This document shows, piece by piece, positions 46,527-55,805 of a stretch of 64,000 nucleotides of DNA; position 1 is the first letter of the stretch, and every line of letters begins with the position of its first letter. The notes beneath the pieces were generated by a model. That model was given only the letters and a program-made list of their open reading frames with translations, had not been told where the DNA came from and searched no databases. Origin of the DNA: Methylocella tundrae (GTDB taxonomy: Bacteria; Pseudomonadota; Alphaproteobacteria; Rhizobiales; Beijerinckiaceae); NCBI RefSeq assembly GCF_038024855.1, contig NZ_CP139089.1:2824501-2888500 (forward strand). Reading direction: 5' to 3'. A program made the translations under genes and the position numbers.

Positions 46527-48929
46527 CTACGCCGCCGCCTTCTGCCGTTCGACCCGGATCGGAATGTGAATGGTGAATGTCGCGCCCTCGCCGAGCTTCG
46601 AGGCGACGCTGATCGTCCCGCCATGCATTTCGACGAAGCGCTTGCTGATCGAAAGGCCAAGCCCCGTGCCGCCCTTCTGACGCGTGCTGGTGTTGTCGCC
46701 CTGCTGGAACGCCTCGAAGATCCGCGCCTGATCGTCCGGCGCTATTCCCGGCCCTGTATCCTTGACGATGATCTCGAACATATCGGCCACGGCGCGCGCG
46801 TTGATGGTGACGCCGCCTTCGTCGGTGAACTTGATCGCATTGCTGAGGACATTCAAAAGCACCTGCACGAGGCGCCGTTCGTCGCCCCGCCCGATCGGCA
46901 GCGGCTCCTCGATTTCCTCCGAGAGCTCCAGGCCTTTCGCGTGGGCGAGCGAATAGGTCGTGCCGACGACCTGTTCGATGATATTACGCATGGAATATTC
47001 ATCGAGCGCGAGCGACAATTCGCCGGCTTCGAGCTTCGACAGGTCGAGCACGTCGTTGATCAGTCCGAGCAGGTGGGCGCCATTGCTTTGCACGCGTTCG
47101 AGGACGCCTTTCGCGCGGTCGGGCAGGTCGCCGTAGAGGCCATCGCGCAGCAGCTCGGCGTAGCCGAGAATGGCGTTTAGCGGCGTTCTGAGTTCATGGC
47201 TCATATTGGCGAAGAATCGCGACTTGTGTTCGCTCGCGATGGCGAGCTGACGGCCGTTTTCCTCAACCTTGCGGAACAGCCGCGCGTTGCGCATGGCGAG
47301 AACCGACTGATGCGCGAAGGCCTGCATCAGGCTCACCTTGTTCGCGGCGAAAGGGCCTGGCCTGCGGCTCTCGACGAGGAGCGCGCCGAGCACTCCATCC
47401 GGCGCGATGAGCGGAACGACGAGAGCCGAACGAAAGCCGGCGGCGATCGTCGCCGCCCGCAAGGGAAAACCGGGAACGTCGCCGATTTCAGGAACCTGCA
47501 CCGTGCGGCCGTGCTCGGCGACCTCGCCAAGCAATCCATCGAGACGCGTCAGCTTGACCTCGCGCAGAGCGGCGACGAAAGACGGATCAAGGCCATGCGC
47601 CTCGGCGAGATGAAAGGCGTTGCGCTCGCGGTCGAAACTGTAGATGGCGCCGCCGTCGGCCTCGGCGAGTTCGACCGCATGCGTCAAGGCCGTCTGCAGC
47701 ACCTCGCTCAGCTCCAGCGAAGCGGCGAGGGCCCTGCCGATCTCTTCCAGGGCCTTGAGCTCGCTCACGGAGCGGGCGAGATCGCGGGTACGATCATCGA
47801 CTTTCTGCTCCAGCCTTGCGTAGAATTCGCGCAATTGCGCGGCCATGCGATTGAATTCATCGGCAAGGACCTCGACCTCGTCGCCGGTATGGACCTCGAT
47901 CATGTGGTCGAAATCACCGGCCGCGAGCCGCAAGGCTCCTTCCTGCACGGCGCGGATCGGCCCCATCATGCGTTGCGCCAGCAACATTCCCGCGCCGACG
48001 CACAGAATGAGCCCCAGCGCAAACAGCCAGGCGAGCCGCACGAGCAGGGCGAGAACGGGCCCGAAAGCCTGCGACACCGGCTGTTCGACAAACAGCAGCC
48101 AGTTCATGCGCGGCACGGTCGCCGCGGCGCTCAGCACGGATTGGCCTTCGAGATCGGAGCCAATGTCGACCGGCGCATCCGACTTTTTCAGCGCGTGCAC
48201 CTGGGGAAGCCGGGACATGTCGAGGTTTTTGCCGACGAGGCTCGTGTCGGTGTGAGCGATGAGCCGTCCCTCGCTGGTCGTCAGATAGGCCGAGATGCCG
48301 GGGCCGGCTTGAATGCCGTTCAGAATATCGGACAGATATTTGAGCTCGATCTCGGCGACCGTGAAGCCGGCGCCCTCGCCGGCATGGGCCATTGCGATCT
48401 GCATGCGCGGCCCGGTCGAGGCGAAGACGACGGGGCCGAACCAGGCGGAGTCGAGCCGCGCTTCGCGGAAGGCCGCGGTCAGCGTCCAGTCATCGCCCGT
48501 ATGGAGAACGCCGCCGTCGCGCGAGAGCGTAACGACCTCTTTGCCGGAGCCGTCGATCTGCGCGATTTCGGCGATCGCCGGCGTGTTCGCGAGAATGCGA
48601 CGATAATCTTCCTGGCGCTGGTTGGCGGTCACGGCGCTCGCCCGCGTCGCCCAGCTGATCTGGCGCTCGAGCTCGGCGAGGAATTGCTCAACCCGCCGCG
48701 CCGCCGCGTCAGCCTTCTCGCCTTGTGCGTGGAGCAGCATGTTTTTCGTGTCGCGGTAGGTGATCCACACGTCGACCGCGCTGCTGATCGTCAGGACGAA
48801 GACGACAAGTCCGACAAAATAGGCGATATATTTCCCAAACAGGCTCCGCTGCCGGAACAGATTTCGCAACAGATCTGTGGGAGACGCCGTCAAGGCCGGC
48901 TTCAAAGCATCATCCCGCGTTGAGAGCAT
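46527..48929 (-). CDS. Membrane sensor histidine kinase with cache-like, HAMP, GAF, HisKA and ATPase domains
   Basis: About 800 aa from the ATG at 48929. A first membrane helix (YIAYFVGLVVFVLTISSAVDVWITY) and a second near residue 300 (LVRLAWLFALGLILCVGAGMLL) enclose a periplasmic double-cache-like sensor. HAMP (GPIRAVQEGALRLAAGDFDHMIEVHTGDEVEVLADEFNRMA), a coiled coil, a GAF domain (LEEIGRALAASLELSEVL...YSFDRERNAFHLAEAHGLD), a HisKA box (SHELRTPLNAILGYAELL, near residue 578) and an HATPase (NVLSNAIKFTDEGG; DTGPGIAPDD; GGTGLGLSISKR) follow. It is the first gene of the operon and the likely partner of the downstream response regulator-cyclase. Confidence 0.95.
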   Translation of the reverse strand: MLSTRDDALKPALTASPTDLLRNLFRQRSLFGKYIAYFVGLVVFVLTISSAVDVWITYRDTKNMLLHAQGEKADAAARRVEQFLAELERQISWATRASAVTANQRQEDYRRILANTPAIAEIAQIDGSGKEVVTLSRDGGVLHTGDDWTLTAAFREARLDSAWFGPVVFASTGPRMQIAMAHAGEGAGFTVAEIELKYLSDILNGIQAGPGISAYLTTSEGRLIAHTDTSLVGKNLDMSRLPQVHALKKSDAPVDIGSDLEGQSVLSAAATVPRMNWLLFVEQPVSQAFGPVLALLVRLAWLFALGLILCVGAGMLLAQRMMGPIRAVQEGALRLAAGDFDHMIEVHTGDEVEVLADEFNRMAAQLREFYARLEQKVDDRTRDLARSVSELKALEEIGRALAASLELSEVLQTALTHAVELAEADGGAIYSFDRERNAFHLAEAHGLDPSFVAALREVKLTRLDGLLGEVAEHGRTVQVPEIGDVPGFPLRAATIAAGFRSALVVPLIAPDGVLGALLVESRRPGPFAANKVSLMQAFAHQSVLAMRNARLFRKVEENGRQLAIASEHKSRFFANMSHELRTPLNAILGYAELLRDGLYGDLPDRAKGVLERVQSNGAHLLGLINDVLDLSKLEAGELSLALDEYSMRNIIEQVVGTTYSLAHAKGLELSEEIEEPLPIGRGDERRLVQVLLNVLSNAIKFTDEGGVTINARAVADMFEIIVKDTGPGIAPDDQARIFEAFQQGDNTSTRQKGGTGLGLSISKRFVEMHGGTISVASKLGEGATFTIHIPIRVERQKAAA

Positions 48930-49154
48930 TTTCACGCGAAGCTGGCCTCCATTCGCATGAAGAAAATGCGATAAAACAAAAAGATAGACAGATTTTTCGA
49001 TCCCGTGAAATCGAAAATGCATTGCGTCCGCGTTTGCGCGGTCAAGACCGCGGCGCCGCGCTATCTCCAGATAAGATTTAGCGCGTTTACGCTCCGGCGC
49101 CAAAGCCAAAGCATTTGCCGCCCCGGCGGCAGCCGGCGCCCGGCGGGGAGGCGT

Positions 49155-49511
49155 CTACCTCACCCGCGACCACTGCTGGCCGCCACAGATCATTCCGCCG
49201 AGGACGCAACCTTCGACCTGCAGCAGTTCCTCGCCGCGCAGCGACATGCGGCCAGTATATTTCTGGCCGTCTCTGGCGTTGAGGATCGAGCCCGCCCATG
49301 TTTTGCCGCTCGGCTTCATGCTGATCAGGACCGGCCTGCCGACCATGTCCGCGTCCTTTGCCCAGGACACATAGCCGCAATAATTGGCGCCGCACGGACG
49401 GATGGCGACATTCGCCGTGCCGTCCGCGATGCGCCACTCTCCGGCGGGGTTCGCTATCGCCGGCGCGCCAAAGTTGGCGAAAAGGGCAGCGGCGACAGCG
49501 AGACATTTCAT
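49155..49511 (-). CDS. DUF2147 family secreted protein
   Basis: 118 aa with a signal peptide (MKCLAVAAALFANFGAPAIA) and the DUF2147 core: GEWRIADGTANVAIRPCGANYCGYVSWAKD, ILNARDGQKYTGRMSL, LQVEGCVLGGMICGGQQWSRV. The conserved Cys residues suggest a disulfide-stabilised periplasmic beta barrel. Its role is unknown; the family is widespread in alphaproteobacteria. It is monocistronic, next to the kinase operon start. Confidence 0.85.
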   Translation of the reverse strand: MKCLAVAAALFANFGAPAIANPAGEWRIADGTANVAIRPCGANYCGYVSWAKDADMVGRPVLISMKPSGKTWAGSILNARDGQKYTGRMSLRGEELLQVEGCVLGGMICGGQQWSRVR

Positions 49512-49738
49512 GGCGGCTCTCCCGAGCTAATGGGTCGAAACGTCCCGCCACCATGGCGTTCGCGGGCCTCCGCGTTTGTGAGTTTGCACACAGCCCGGCA
49601 TCGAACCAGCGCCTTCTTCTGGTCGGCCGCCCCGCCATACTGCCGGGTTCTTGACGCGCCCGCCGCGCTTGCGTCTTGTCGCCCTCGCTCCGGACGCTTC
49701 GAATCAGCCGCGCCGGGCGAACGGAGCCTCAAAGCCGC

Positions 49739-50617
49739 ATGGATGTGATCGAACTCGCCTCGGGGCCGGCGCGCGCCTCGCTCGCCTTGCACGGCGCTGA
49801 GCTGCTGCGCTGGAGCGTCGGCGGGACGCCTCTGCTCTGGGACAAGGACCAGACCTTCTGGGACGGGACGGCGCCGATCCTTTTTCCGCTCGTCGGCTGG
49901 ACGCGCGGCGGACAGGCGCGCGTATTCGGACAAACCTATTCCCTCGGTCTTCATGGTTTCGCCAGAAGCATGACATTTTCGCCGGGCGTCATCACTCCCG
50001 ATCGCGTGCGCCTCACTCTTTCGAGCAGCGCGGAAAGCTTGAGGCTTTATCCCTTCGCGTTCTGGCTGTGCGTCGGCTATCGCCTCGCAAAGGACAGCCT
50101 GACGACGACCCTTACCGTCAAAAACCGGGGCGAAGGCCCGATGCCCTATGCCTGCGGCCTGCACCCTGGATTTCGCTGGCCATTCGCCGGCGGCGAGCCA
50201 AAAGACTATCAGATCTCCTTCGCGGCGCAGGAAGATCCGCTCACGCCCGGAATCTCCCGGCAGGGGCTCTTTCAGGCGGCCCGGCGGCGTGTGCCGCTAA
50301 ACGGGCGCGGGCTCGCGCTGAAGCCGGAGCTTTTCGCCGAAGAGGCGCTCTGTTTTCTCAATGCGCGCAGCCGCGGTCTCCGCTTTGAGCATAAGGACGG
50401 CGCGGCGATCGCGATTGAAATGTCGAATTTCAATCATTTCGCCCTGTGGTCGAAAGCCGGCGCCTCTTTTCTGGCGATCGAATCCTGGACGGGGCACGGC
50501 GATCCTGAGGATTTTCAAGGCGATCTCTTTGAAAAGCCATCCATGCGCATATTGGCGCCGGGCGCCGTCGCCCATCACGTCGCGCGCTATTCCTTTATTG
50601 CGCCCCCGTCCGGCTGA
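49739..50617 (+). CDS. Aldose 1-epimerase family protein
   Basis: 292 aa. The fold of galactose mutarotases is visible from the start MDVIELASGPARASLALHGAELLRW; PILFPLVGWTRGGQARVFGQTYSLGLHGFARSMTF contains the likely catalytic His; PYACGLHPGFRWPFAGG follows; and the Glu near the end is in FLAIESWTGHGDPEDF. Family members interconvert sugar anomers or act on hexose 6-phosphates. A longer in-frame start at 49676 precedes a non-conserved stretch, so 49739 is preferred. Confidence 0.85.
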   Translation: MDVIELASGPARASLALHGAELLRWSVGGTPLLWDKDQTFWDGTAPILFPLVGWTRGGQARVFGQTYSLGLHGFARSMTFSPGVITPDRVRLTLSSSAESLRLYPFAFWLCVGYRLAKDSLTTTLTVKNRGEGPMPYACGLHPGFRWPFAGGEPKDYQISFAAQEDPLTPGISRQGLFQAARRRVPLNGRGLALKPELFAEEALCFLNARSRGLRFEHKDGAAIAIEMSNFNHFALWSKAGASFLAIESWTGHGDPEDFQGDLFEKPSMRILAPGAVAHHVARYSFIAPPSG

Positions 50618-50889
50618 CCCGCCGCCAGCACCCCGCGTGGGCGAACGGCCGCTACCTGCGTTTACGCGCGCCGGCAACGAACCTGCCGCCAAATTTATCT
50701 TGGCGGCCCGCAAAATTATTTTTGTATCGAAGTCGCTCGACCATTATTATTTTCGCTTCCACTTATACCCGTCGCTGTCGCACGAGCCTGCCAAGAGCCC
50801 CCTTCGCGGGCGCGCTTGGCGGCGGCGCAGAATTTTGACACAAGAACATGGCAAGGCCGTACCCCGGCCGAAGCCGTAACTGGAGGAAT

Positions 50890-51858
50890 ATGATGTCCGC
50901 TGCACCCACGCCGACCGAAAGCGGCGTCCTGCGCCCATCGAGCGGCAAGGCCCTTCTGATCGACGGAAAGCGTGGTTCGGAGGAAGTTCTCGCCGAGATC
51001 GCCGAGAAAGTGCGCGGACTGGCGGGGCAGGGGCTGAAGGCTGGCCTCGCCGTGATCCTCGTCGGAGCAGACCCCGCAAGTCAGGTCTATGTCGGCGCCA
51101 AAGGCAAGGCCGCGAAGGCTGTCGGCTTTCATTCCGTGCAGCATGATCTTCCCGCCACCGCCAGCGAGGCTGAGATCATCGCATTGATCCGGCAGCTCAA
51201 CGCCGATCCGGCAATCCACGGCATCCTGTTGCAGCTGCCGCTGCCGGGCGGCGCCGACGCTACGCGGATCATTGAGTCGATCGCTCCTGAAAAAGACGTC
51301 GACGGCCTGCATCCAATCAATTCCGGCCTGCTCGCGATCGGCAATCTTTCCCGCGCGCTGGTGCCTTGTACGCCGGCTGGCAGCATGATTTTGCTTGAAA
51401 AGGCCGCCGCCGCGCTCGGCGTCAAGCTGGAAGGCGCCGAAGCCGTGGTTGTCGGCCGCTCGAATCTCGTCGGCAAGCCGATCGCGCAGCTGCTGCTTGG
51501 CCGCAACGCGACCGTGACCATCGCCCATTCGCGCACGCGCGATCTGCCGGCCGTCGTCGGCCGCGCGGACGTCCTCATCGCCGCCGTGGGACGGCCGGAG
51601 ATGATTCGCGGCGACTGGATCAAGCCGGGAGCGATCGTCATCGACGTCGGCATCAATCGCATTTCGGTCCCAAGCCATGATCCCTCCGCCCCGGCGAAGA
51701 CGCGGCTCGTCGGCGACGTCGCTTTCGCCGAGTGCCTCGATCGCGCCGCGGCGATCACGCCGGTGCCGGGTGGCGTCGGACCCATGACCATCGCCATGCT
51801 AATGAGCAATACGCTGAAAGCTGCGATCCAGATCGCAGGGCTCAAGGCGGCGCACTGA
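50890..51858 (+). CDS. folD: Methylenetetrahydrofolate dehydrogenase/cyclohydrolase FolD
   Basis: About 322 aa. Motifs: [28 protein letters not shown] with the catalytic Lys, [54 protein letters not shown] for NADP, and the C-terminal [21 protein letters not shown]. It interconverts methylene-, methenyl- and formyl-tetrahydrofolate, feeding purine and C1 metabolism. Ribosome site GGAGGA precedes tandem ATGs at 50890 and 50893. Confidence 0.97.
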   Translation: MMSAAPTPTESGVLRPSSGKALLIDGKRGSEEVLAEIAEKVRGLAGQGLKAGLAVILVGADPASQVYVGAKGKAAKAVGFHSVQHDLPATASEAEIIALIRQLNADPAIHGILLQLPLPGGADATRIIESIAPEKDVDGLHPINSGLLAIGNLSRALVPCTPAGSMILLEKAAAALGVKLEGAEAVVVGRSNLVGKPIAQLLLGRNATVTIAHSRTRDLPAVVGRADVLIAAVGRPEMIRGDWIKPGAIVIDVGINRISVPSHDPSAPAKTRLVGDVAFAECLDRAAAITPVPGGVGPMTIAMLMSNTLKAAIQIAGLKAAH

Positions 51859-52018
51859 CCCAAGCGGATCAAGCGGGCGTAAGGCTTTGGACCTTCGCCA
51901 GGCGATGGGGCGTTCCACAGCCGACTCTGCGTCGGCTCCCGATTTAGTTGTGTCGTTAACCACTCCGAAACCATAACGGCGTCTCATATTGACGCGTTGC
52001 GGCTTCTGGAGCGGACCG

Positions 52019-53476
52019 ATGCATTGGCTGGATTGGGAAGAGCCGGACGTTGACCGTCCCCACAGGCTCGACCTTTTTCGCGAGGCCGTCGCGGCGCGCA
52101 AAAAGGCGCTGGTCGCGGCGGCTCTGGCGGCGCCGTTCGCCGCCGGCCTGTTCCTCGCTCTGACGCCCCTGCAATATCGCGCCGAGACTGAGCTATATAT
52201 CGCGGCCCCGGTCAACGCCCCGGCGCAATCCGCAAATGACGCCGACTCTCTCATCGGCGAGGCCCGGCTTATCGCCTCGCGCGATCTTGGCCGGCGCGCC
52301 ATCAAAGAGCTGCGCATCGACGCCCGGACCGAATTCGATCCTCTGGCCAGAGGCGTTGGGCCGATCGCCCGCGCGCTCATTTCCCTCGGACTGATGAGCG
52401 ATCCGGCGCGCGTCAGTCAGGACGAGCGCATCCTGCAATCCTACGAAGATCGGCTCAGCGTCAGGGCCTCCGAGGCGCAGCGGCTTGTCACAATCGCTTT
52501 TCGCTCGCGTGACCGCGCCTTCGCCGCCAGCGCGGCCAACCGCATAGCGAGCCTTTATCTCGAGATGCGCGCCGTCGCGGAGCCTCGCGAGGCCGGCGAG
52601 CCGGGGATCACGGGGAGCGTCATTTCACCCGCCGTCGTCCCGCGCAGGCCCTTGCTTCCGGGCAGTCACCTGATCTTCGCGATCGGAGCAGGCGCCGCGG
52701 CCCTCGCGGCATTCGGCTTTGGCGCATTCAGGCGAGCGCCGCGGCCGCCTTCGGGCGAAGAGCCGATGGCGCTCCCGCGCGCGGTCGGCGACTTCCCCTT
52801 TTTTGTTCGTCTCAAAAAGCTCCCGGAATTTCCGCTGCCCGGAGGAGGCCGGAGCGCGGCGTCGCGACGCGCCGAAGCTGAAAACGCAGCGGCGTTCGAT
52901 GAGATCGCCGCCCACATTCTGGCCGCGCGACGGCCCTCAAAAGGCCTTCGCATCGTCGGCGCGAAGCTGTCGCCGGCCTACCCCGCGCCGGACATCATGC
53001 TGGCCCTCGCGCGGCTTTTGGGAAGCGAAGGGCGCTCGATTGCCGTCAGTCTCGACGCCGCCGAGGCCGATGACGCCGACGCTCTTCCAGCATGCGACGG
53101 GCCGGGGCTGAGCGACCTGCTCGCCGGCGGCGCCTCATTTTCCGCGGTGATCCGGCGCGATCCCCGCTCGCGGCTCCATTTCGTCCCGGCAGGCGGCGCC
53201 AGTCCGATTGATATTTCCGAGCTTTCCAACGTCATCGACGCCCTGGCGCGCACCTATGACTTCATCTGGCTGCGGACGCCGCCGCTGGAGGCCAACGACA
53301 TGGCGAAGACGCTCGCCGCGGACGCCGATTTTCTTGTGCTGGAAGCCGCGCCGGAGGCGCATGATTGCGCCATCGCGAGAGCTGAGGCCGAGCTGCGCGA
53401 GGCAGGCGCGCGCAGCATTCTCGTTATCGGCGCCATTGCCCCCGTCGAGCGGAGCATCGGCCAGGACGCGGCATGA
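52019..53476 (+). CDS. Wzz/BY-kinase-like exopolysaccharide protein with degenerate P-loop
   Basis: About 485 aa. The N-terminal Wzz-like part has one membrane segment (ALVAAALAAPFAAGLFLAL) followed by the periplasmic region (YRAETELYIAAP...IASRDLGRRAIKEL) and a second segment (HLIFAIGAGAAALAAFGFGAF). The C-terminal cytoplasmic domain is shaped like a bacterial tyrosine kinase (LRIVGAKLSPAYPAPDIMLALARLLGSEGRSIAVSLDAAE; GLSDLLAGGASFSAVI; TYDFIWLRTPPLEANDMAKTLAADADFLVLE), but the Walker A G-x4-GK[ST] is replaced by SPAYPAPD, so ATP binding is doubtful. It may control polymer length or act as a scaffold. Confidence 0.78.
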   Translation: MHWLDWEEPDVDRPHRLDLFREAVAARKKALVAAALAAPFAAGLFLALTPLQYRAETELYIAAPVNAPAQSANDADSLIGEARLIASRDLGRRAIKELRIDARTEFDPLARGVGPIARALISLGLMSDPARVSQDERILQSYEDRLSVRASEAQRLVTIAFRSRDRAFAASAANRIASLYLEMRAVAEPREAGEPGITGSVISPAVVPRRPLLPGSHLIFAIGAGAAALAAFGFGAFRRAPRPPSGEEPMALPRAVGDFPFFVRLKKLPEFPLPGGGRSAASRRAEAENAAAFDEIAAHILAARRPSKGLRIVGAKLSPAYPAPDIMLALARLLGSEGRSIAVSLDAAEADDADALPACDGPGLSDLLAGGASFSAVIRRDPRSRLHFVPAGGASPIDISELSNVIDALARTYDFIWLRTPPLEANDMAKTLAADADFLVLEAAPEAHDCAIARAEAELREAGARSILVIGAIAPVERSIGQDAA

Positions 53477-53482
53477 AGCCGG

Positions 53483-53692
53483 TCAAATATCCGGCTTCTG
53501 CATCCATCTGATGAGCGGCATCAGGGGCAGCACCCACGCCATGCCGAGCACCGCGTAGAAAACGATCTGAAGCGCCGGGGGCGCTTCCTGCACCGGACGC
53601 GCCTGCGCCAGCGCCATGGCGATCAGCGCGTAAACCACCACAAATCCCGTCATCACCAGCGCGCCGATGAATTTGCGGGTTCGCATGCGCAT
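53483..53692 (-). CDS. DUF2842 family small membrane protein
   Basis: 69 aa from the ATG at 53692 (GGAG six bases upstream): MRMRTRKFIGALVMTGFVVVYALIAMALAQ and FYAVLGMAWVLPLMPLIRWMQKPD, two membrane helices in the DUF2842 pattern. The family is restricted to alphaproteobacteria and is often found near ctaA, as here. The function is unknown. A longer start at 53734 is possible. It converges on the Wzz-like gene with only 6 nt between stops. Confidence 0.85.
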   Translation of the reverse strand: MRMRTRKFIGALVMTGFVVVYALIAMALAQARPVQEAPPALQIVFYAVLGMAWVLPLMPLIRWMQKPDI

Positions 53693-53800
53693 GTGTGTCT
53701 CCATGTCTGCGCCGGGATGCGCGCTGGCGCGCATGGACTTCGTGCGCCGGGGGCTTTATGCCGGCGGACAGCTTTAGATGATCTGCGGCGAAGCTTCTAG

Positions 53801-53847
53801 AGCATATTCCGATCAGATCGGTTTGAACTGATCGACGAGAATATGCT
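53801..53847. repeat. Palindromic repeat element, first hairpin
   Basis: AGCATATTC-CGATCAG (53801-53816) is complementary to CTGATCG-(acga)-GAATATGCT (53828-53847), with a 4-nt bulge. The shape resembles the abundant intergenic palindromes of Rhizobiales genomes (GAGCAT...ATGCTC units). A second, longer hairpin follows 13 nt later. Confidence 0.75.
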
Positions 53848-53860
53848 CAAGCTTTTGAAT

Positions 53861-53918
53861 CTGGAGCGATTTCTGATCGATCGAATGTCTTCATTCGATC
53901 GATCAGAAATCGCTCCAG
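53861..53918. repeat. Perfect 27-bp stem-loop upstream of ctaA
   Basis: The left arm 53861-53887 (begins CTGGAGCGATTTCTGATCG) is exactly complementary to the right arm 53892-53918, with loop TCTT. The stem has no mismatch. It is part of the same mosaic repeat as the preceding palindrome and lies about 90 nt before ctaA. Confidence 0.9.
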
Positions 53919-54006
53919 AGCGTCGGGGCGGAAAGATGCGGAGTTTTCGGAAAATGCATGCAATCGCCAAAGGGCATGACGTGCCGGCATGCGCGAAAGG
54001 ACTGGC

Positions 54007-55086
54007 ATGACTTGGGTTTATGATCCGCTGCCGGCGCCGACGGCCTTCGATGTCAGGGTTCAGCGCGCGGGACCAGCCGTCGCCGTCTGGCTCTGGACGC
54101 TCGCGGCCTTGGTGTTCCTGATGGTCGTCGTCGGCGGCGCGACGCGGCTGACGGAATCCGGCCTTTCGATTACGGAATGGAAGCCTCTGACCGGCGTCAT
54201 TCCGCCCCTCAGCGAGGCGGACTGGCGGGCCGAATTTGAGAATTACAAACACATTCCGCAATATTCCGCCGTCTTTCCAGACATGGATCTCGGCGGCTTC
54301 AAGTTCATCTTCTTTTGGGAGTGGAGCCACCGGCTGCTCGGGCGCCTGATCGGCCTCGCCACCCTTCTGCCGCTGATCTTTTTCTGGGCGAGAGGACAGC
54401 TCCCGGCCGCGCTGAAGCCAAAGCTTATCGGCGTGCTGGCGCTCGGCGCCCTGCAGGGGTTCGTCGGCTGGTGGATGGTGAAGTCCGGCCTTACCGGCCG
54501 CGTCGAGGTCGCGCAGGAGCGCCTCGCCATCCATCTCATGCTGGCGTCGCTGACGTTCGCGGTTCTGGTCTGGCTCGCCGCCTCGCTGCGCGAGAAGAGA
54601 GCCGCGGTCCCCGCGCCGCCGCGCGCTCTCGGCGTTTGGGCCAATATCTTCATCGTCGCCGTGCTGGCGCAGATCGGCCTTGGGGCCCTCGTCGCGGGAT
54701 TACGCGCCGGCCGCGCCTATAATACATGGCCGCTGATCGATGGACGGTTCATTCCCCCGCTCGACCAGTTGACGCTGCTGCGGCCGGTCTGGCGCAATTT
54801 CGTTGATAATCTTCTGACGGTGCAGTTCCAGCATCGCATGGTCGCCTATGCGGTGCTGGCCTTTGCGCTCGCCCAGGCGCTTCTCACACGCAGAAGCGCG
54901 GGGGCTGGAGGCGCGAGCCGGCGCGCCAACGCGCTTGCGGGCCTCGTCGCGGCCCAAGCCCTGATTGGAATTACGACGCTCGTGCTTGTCGTGCCGCTCT
55001 GGGCCGGCCTGCTGCACCAGGCATTCGCGATGATCGTTCTCGGCATGGCGGTCGCCCATGCGCAGGCTCTGGCGCAGGCTCGCTAG
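54007..55086 (+). CDS. ctaA: Heme A synthase, COX15/CtaA type
   Basis: 359 aa with eight membrane segments. Signatures: GGATRLTESGLSITEWKPLTGVIPPLSEADW; FIFFWEWSHRLLGRLIGL (heme-ligating His); GFVGWWMVKSGLTGRVEVAQERLAIHLM (second His); VQFQHRMVAYAVL and LLHQAFAMIVLG (C-terminal His residues). It oxidises heme O to heme A for aa3-type cytochrome oxidase. AAAGGA precedes the ATG at 54007. An unusual pair of hairpins sits in its upstream region. Confidence 0.96.
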   Translation: MTWVYDPLPAPTAFDVRVQRAGPAVAVWLWTLAALVFLMVVVGGATRLTESGLSITEWKPLTGVIPPLSEADWRAEFENYKHIPQYSAVFPDMDLGGFKFIFFWEWSHRLLGRLIGLATLLPLIFFWARGQLPAALKPKLIGVLALGALQGFVGWWMVKSGLTGRVEVAQERLAIHLMLASLTFAVLVWLAASLREKRAAVPAPPRALGVWANIFIVAVLAQIGLGALVAGLRAGRAYNTWPLIDGRFIPPLDQLTLLRPVWRNFVDNLLTVQFQHRMVAYAVLAFALAQALLTRRSAGAGGASRRANALAGLVAAQALIGITTLVLVVPLWAGLLHQAFAMIVLGMAVAHAQALAQAR

Positions 55087-55548
55087 CTAGTCGGCCTCCG
55101 CGCCGGTCCGGTCGAGTCCCAGACGGCTGTATTCGATCTTCGGACAGCGGTTCATGATAACTTCGATTCCTTGCGCTTTCGCCAGCGCGGCGGCTGGCTC
55201 ATTGCGCACGCCAAGCTGCATCCAGATCACTAGCGGGCGCCAATCCAGCGGCAGAACCTCTTGGACAACGCCCCCCGCCGCCGCGGAGTTGCGGAAAATG
55301 TCGATCATGTCGACAGGCTCGGGCAGATCCTTGAGGCTGGCCACAAAAGGCGCCCCTAGGATCGTTTGTCCGGCAAGACCGGGGTTGACCCCGGTCACGC
55401 GATAGCCGCGCGACATCAGAAAAGCCGCGACCTCATACGAAGGCCGCTCGGGGTTCGCGGAAGCGCCGACGACGGCGACCGTCTTGACCTTGCGCAAAAC
55501 CGCGCGGAGAAAATCATCGGTGTAATCTGTGTCGTAAGCGCGTGTCAT
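55087..55548 (-). CDS. CoA-binding domain protein (YccU/DUF type)
   Basis: 153 aa from the ATG at 55548. The Rossmann-like CoA-binding pattern is VKTVAVVGASANPERPSYEVAAFLMSRGYRVTGVNPGLAGQTILGAPFVASLKDLPEPVDMIDIFRN, then PLVIWMQLGVRNEPAAALAKAQGIEVIMNRCPKIEYSRL. Stand-alone CoA-binding proteins of this sort have no established role. The frame remains open to 55755, but the extension is not conserved. It is convergent with ctaA. Confidence 0.88.
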   Translation of the reverse strand: MTRAYDTDYTDDFLRAVLRKVKTVAVVGASANPERPSYEVAAFLMSRGYRVTGVNPGLAGQTILGAPFVASLKDLPEPVDMIDIFRNSAAAGGVVQEVLPLDWRPLVIWMQLGVRNEPAAALAKAQGIEVIMNRCPKIEYSRLGLDRTGAEAD

Positions 55549-55717
55549 GTCGAGCGATCCTCCGGCGGCGTTCTGAGGCAAACGCCGATCGCCTGCGATC
55601 GTCAAGGCGCGGCCGAGGAAAATTTGATCCGAAGCAGCCAATTGCGGTATTATATTACCTCTCATGACAAACGATTGATTGCTGAGGCATTTCTTTCGTC
55701 TTGCTCGTTGCAAACGC

Positions 55718-55745
55718 TTGACTGGCGGGCGTCCGCGCCATAAAA
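55718..55745 (+). promoter_or_regulatory. Probable promoter of rplM-rpsI
   Basis: TTGACT (55718-55723), a 16-nt spacer and ATAAAA (55740-55745) lie about 60 nt before the rplM start, a suitable position for a housekeeping promoter. Confidence 0.5.
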
Positions 55746-55805
55746 GGCAAGCCATCGACCGCCCGAGCAGAACGCCGTGCGGATTTTACGCATGGATTTC
55801 AAACG

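Noticed and set aside
47196..48923. A 575-codon open frame on the plus strand
   Set aside because: It lies opposite the sensor kinase gene, which has intact HAMP, GAF, HisKA and ATPase motifs; the long frame follows from high GC content.
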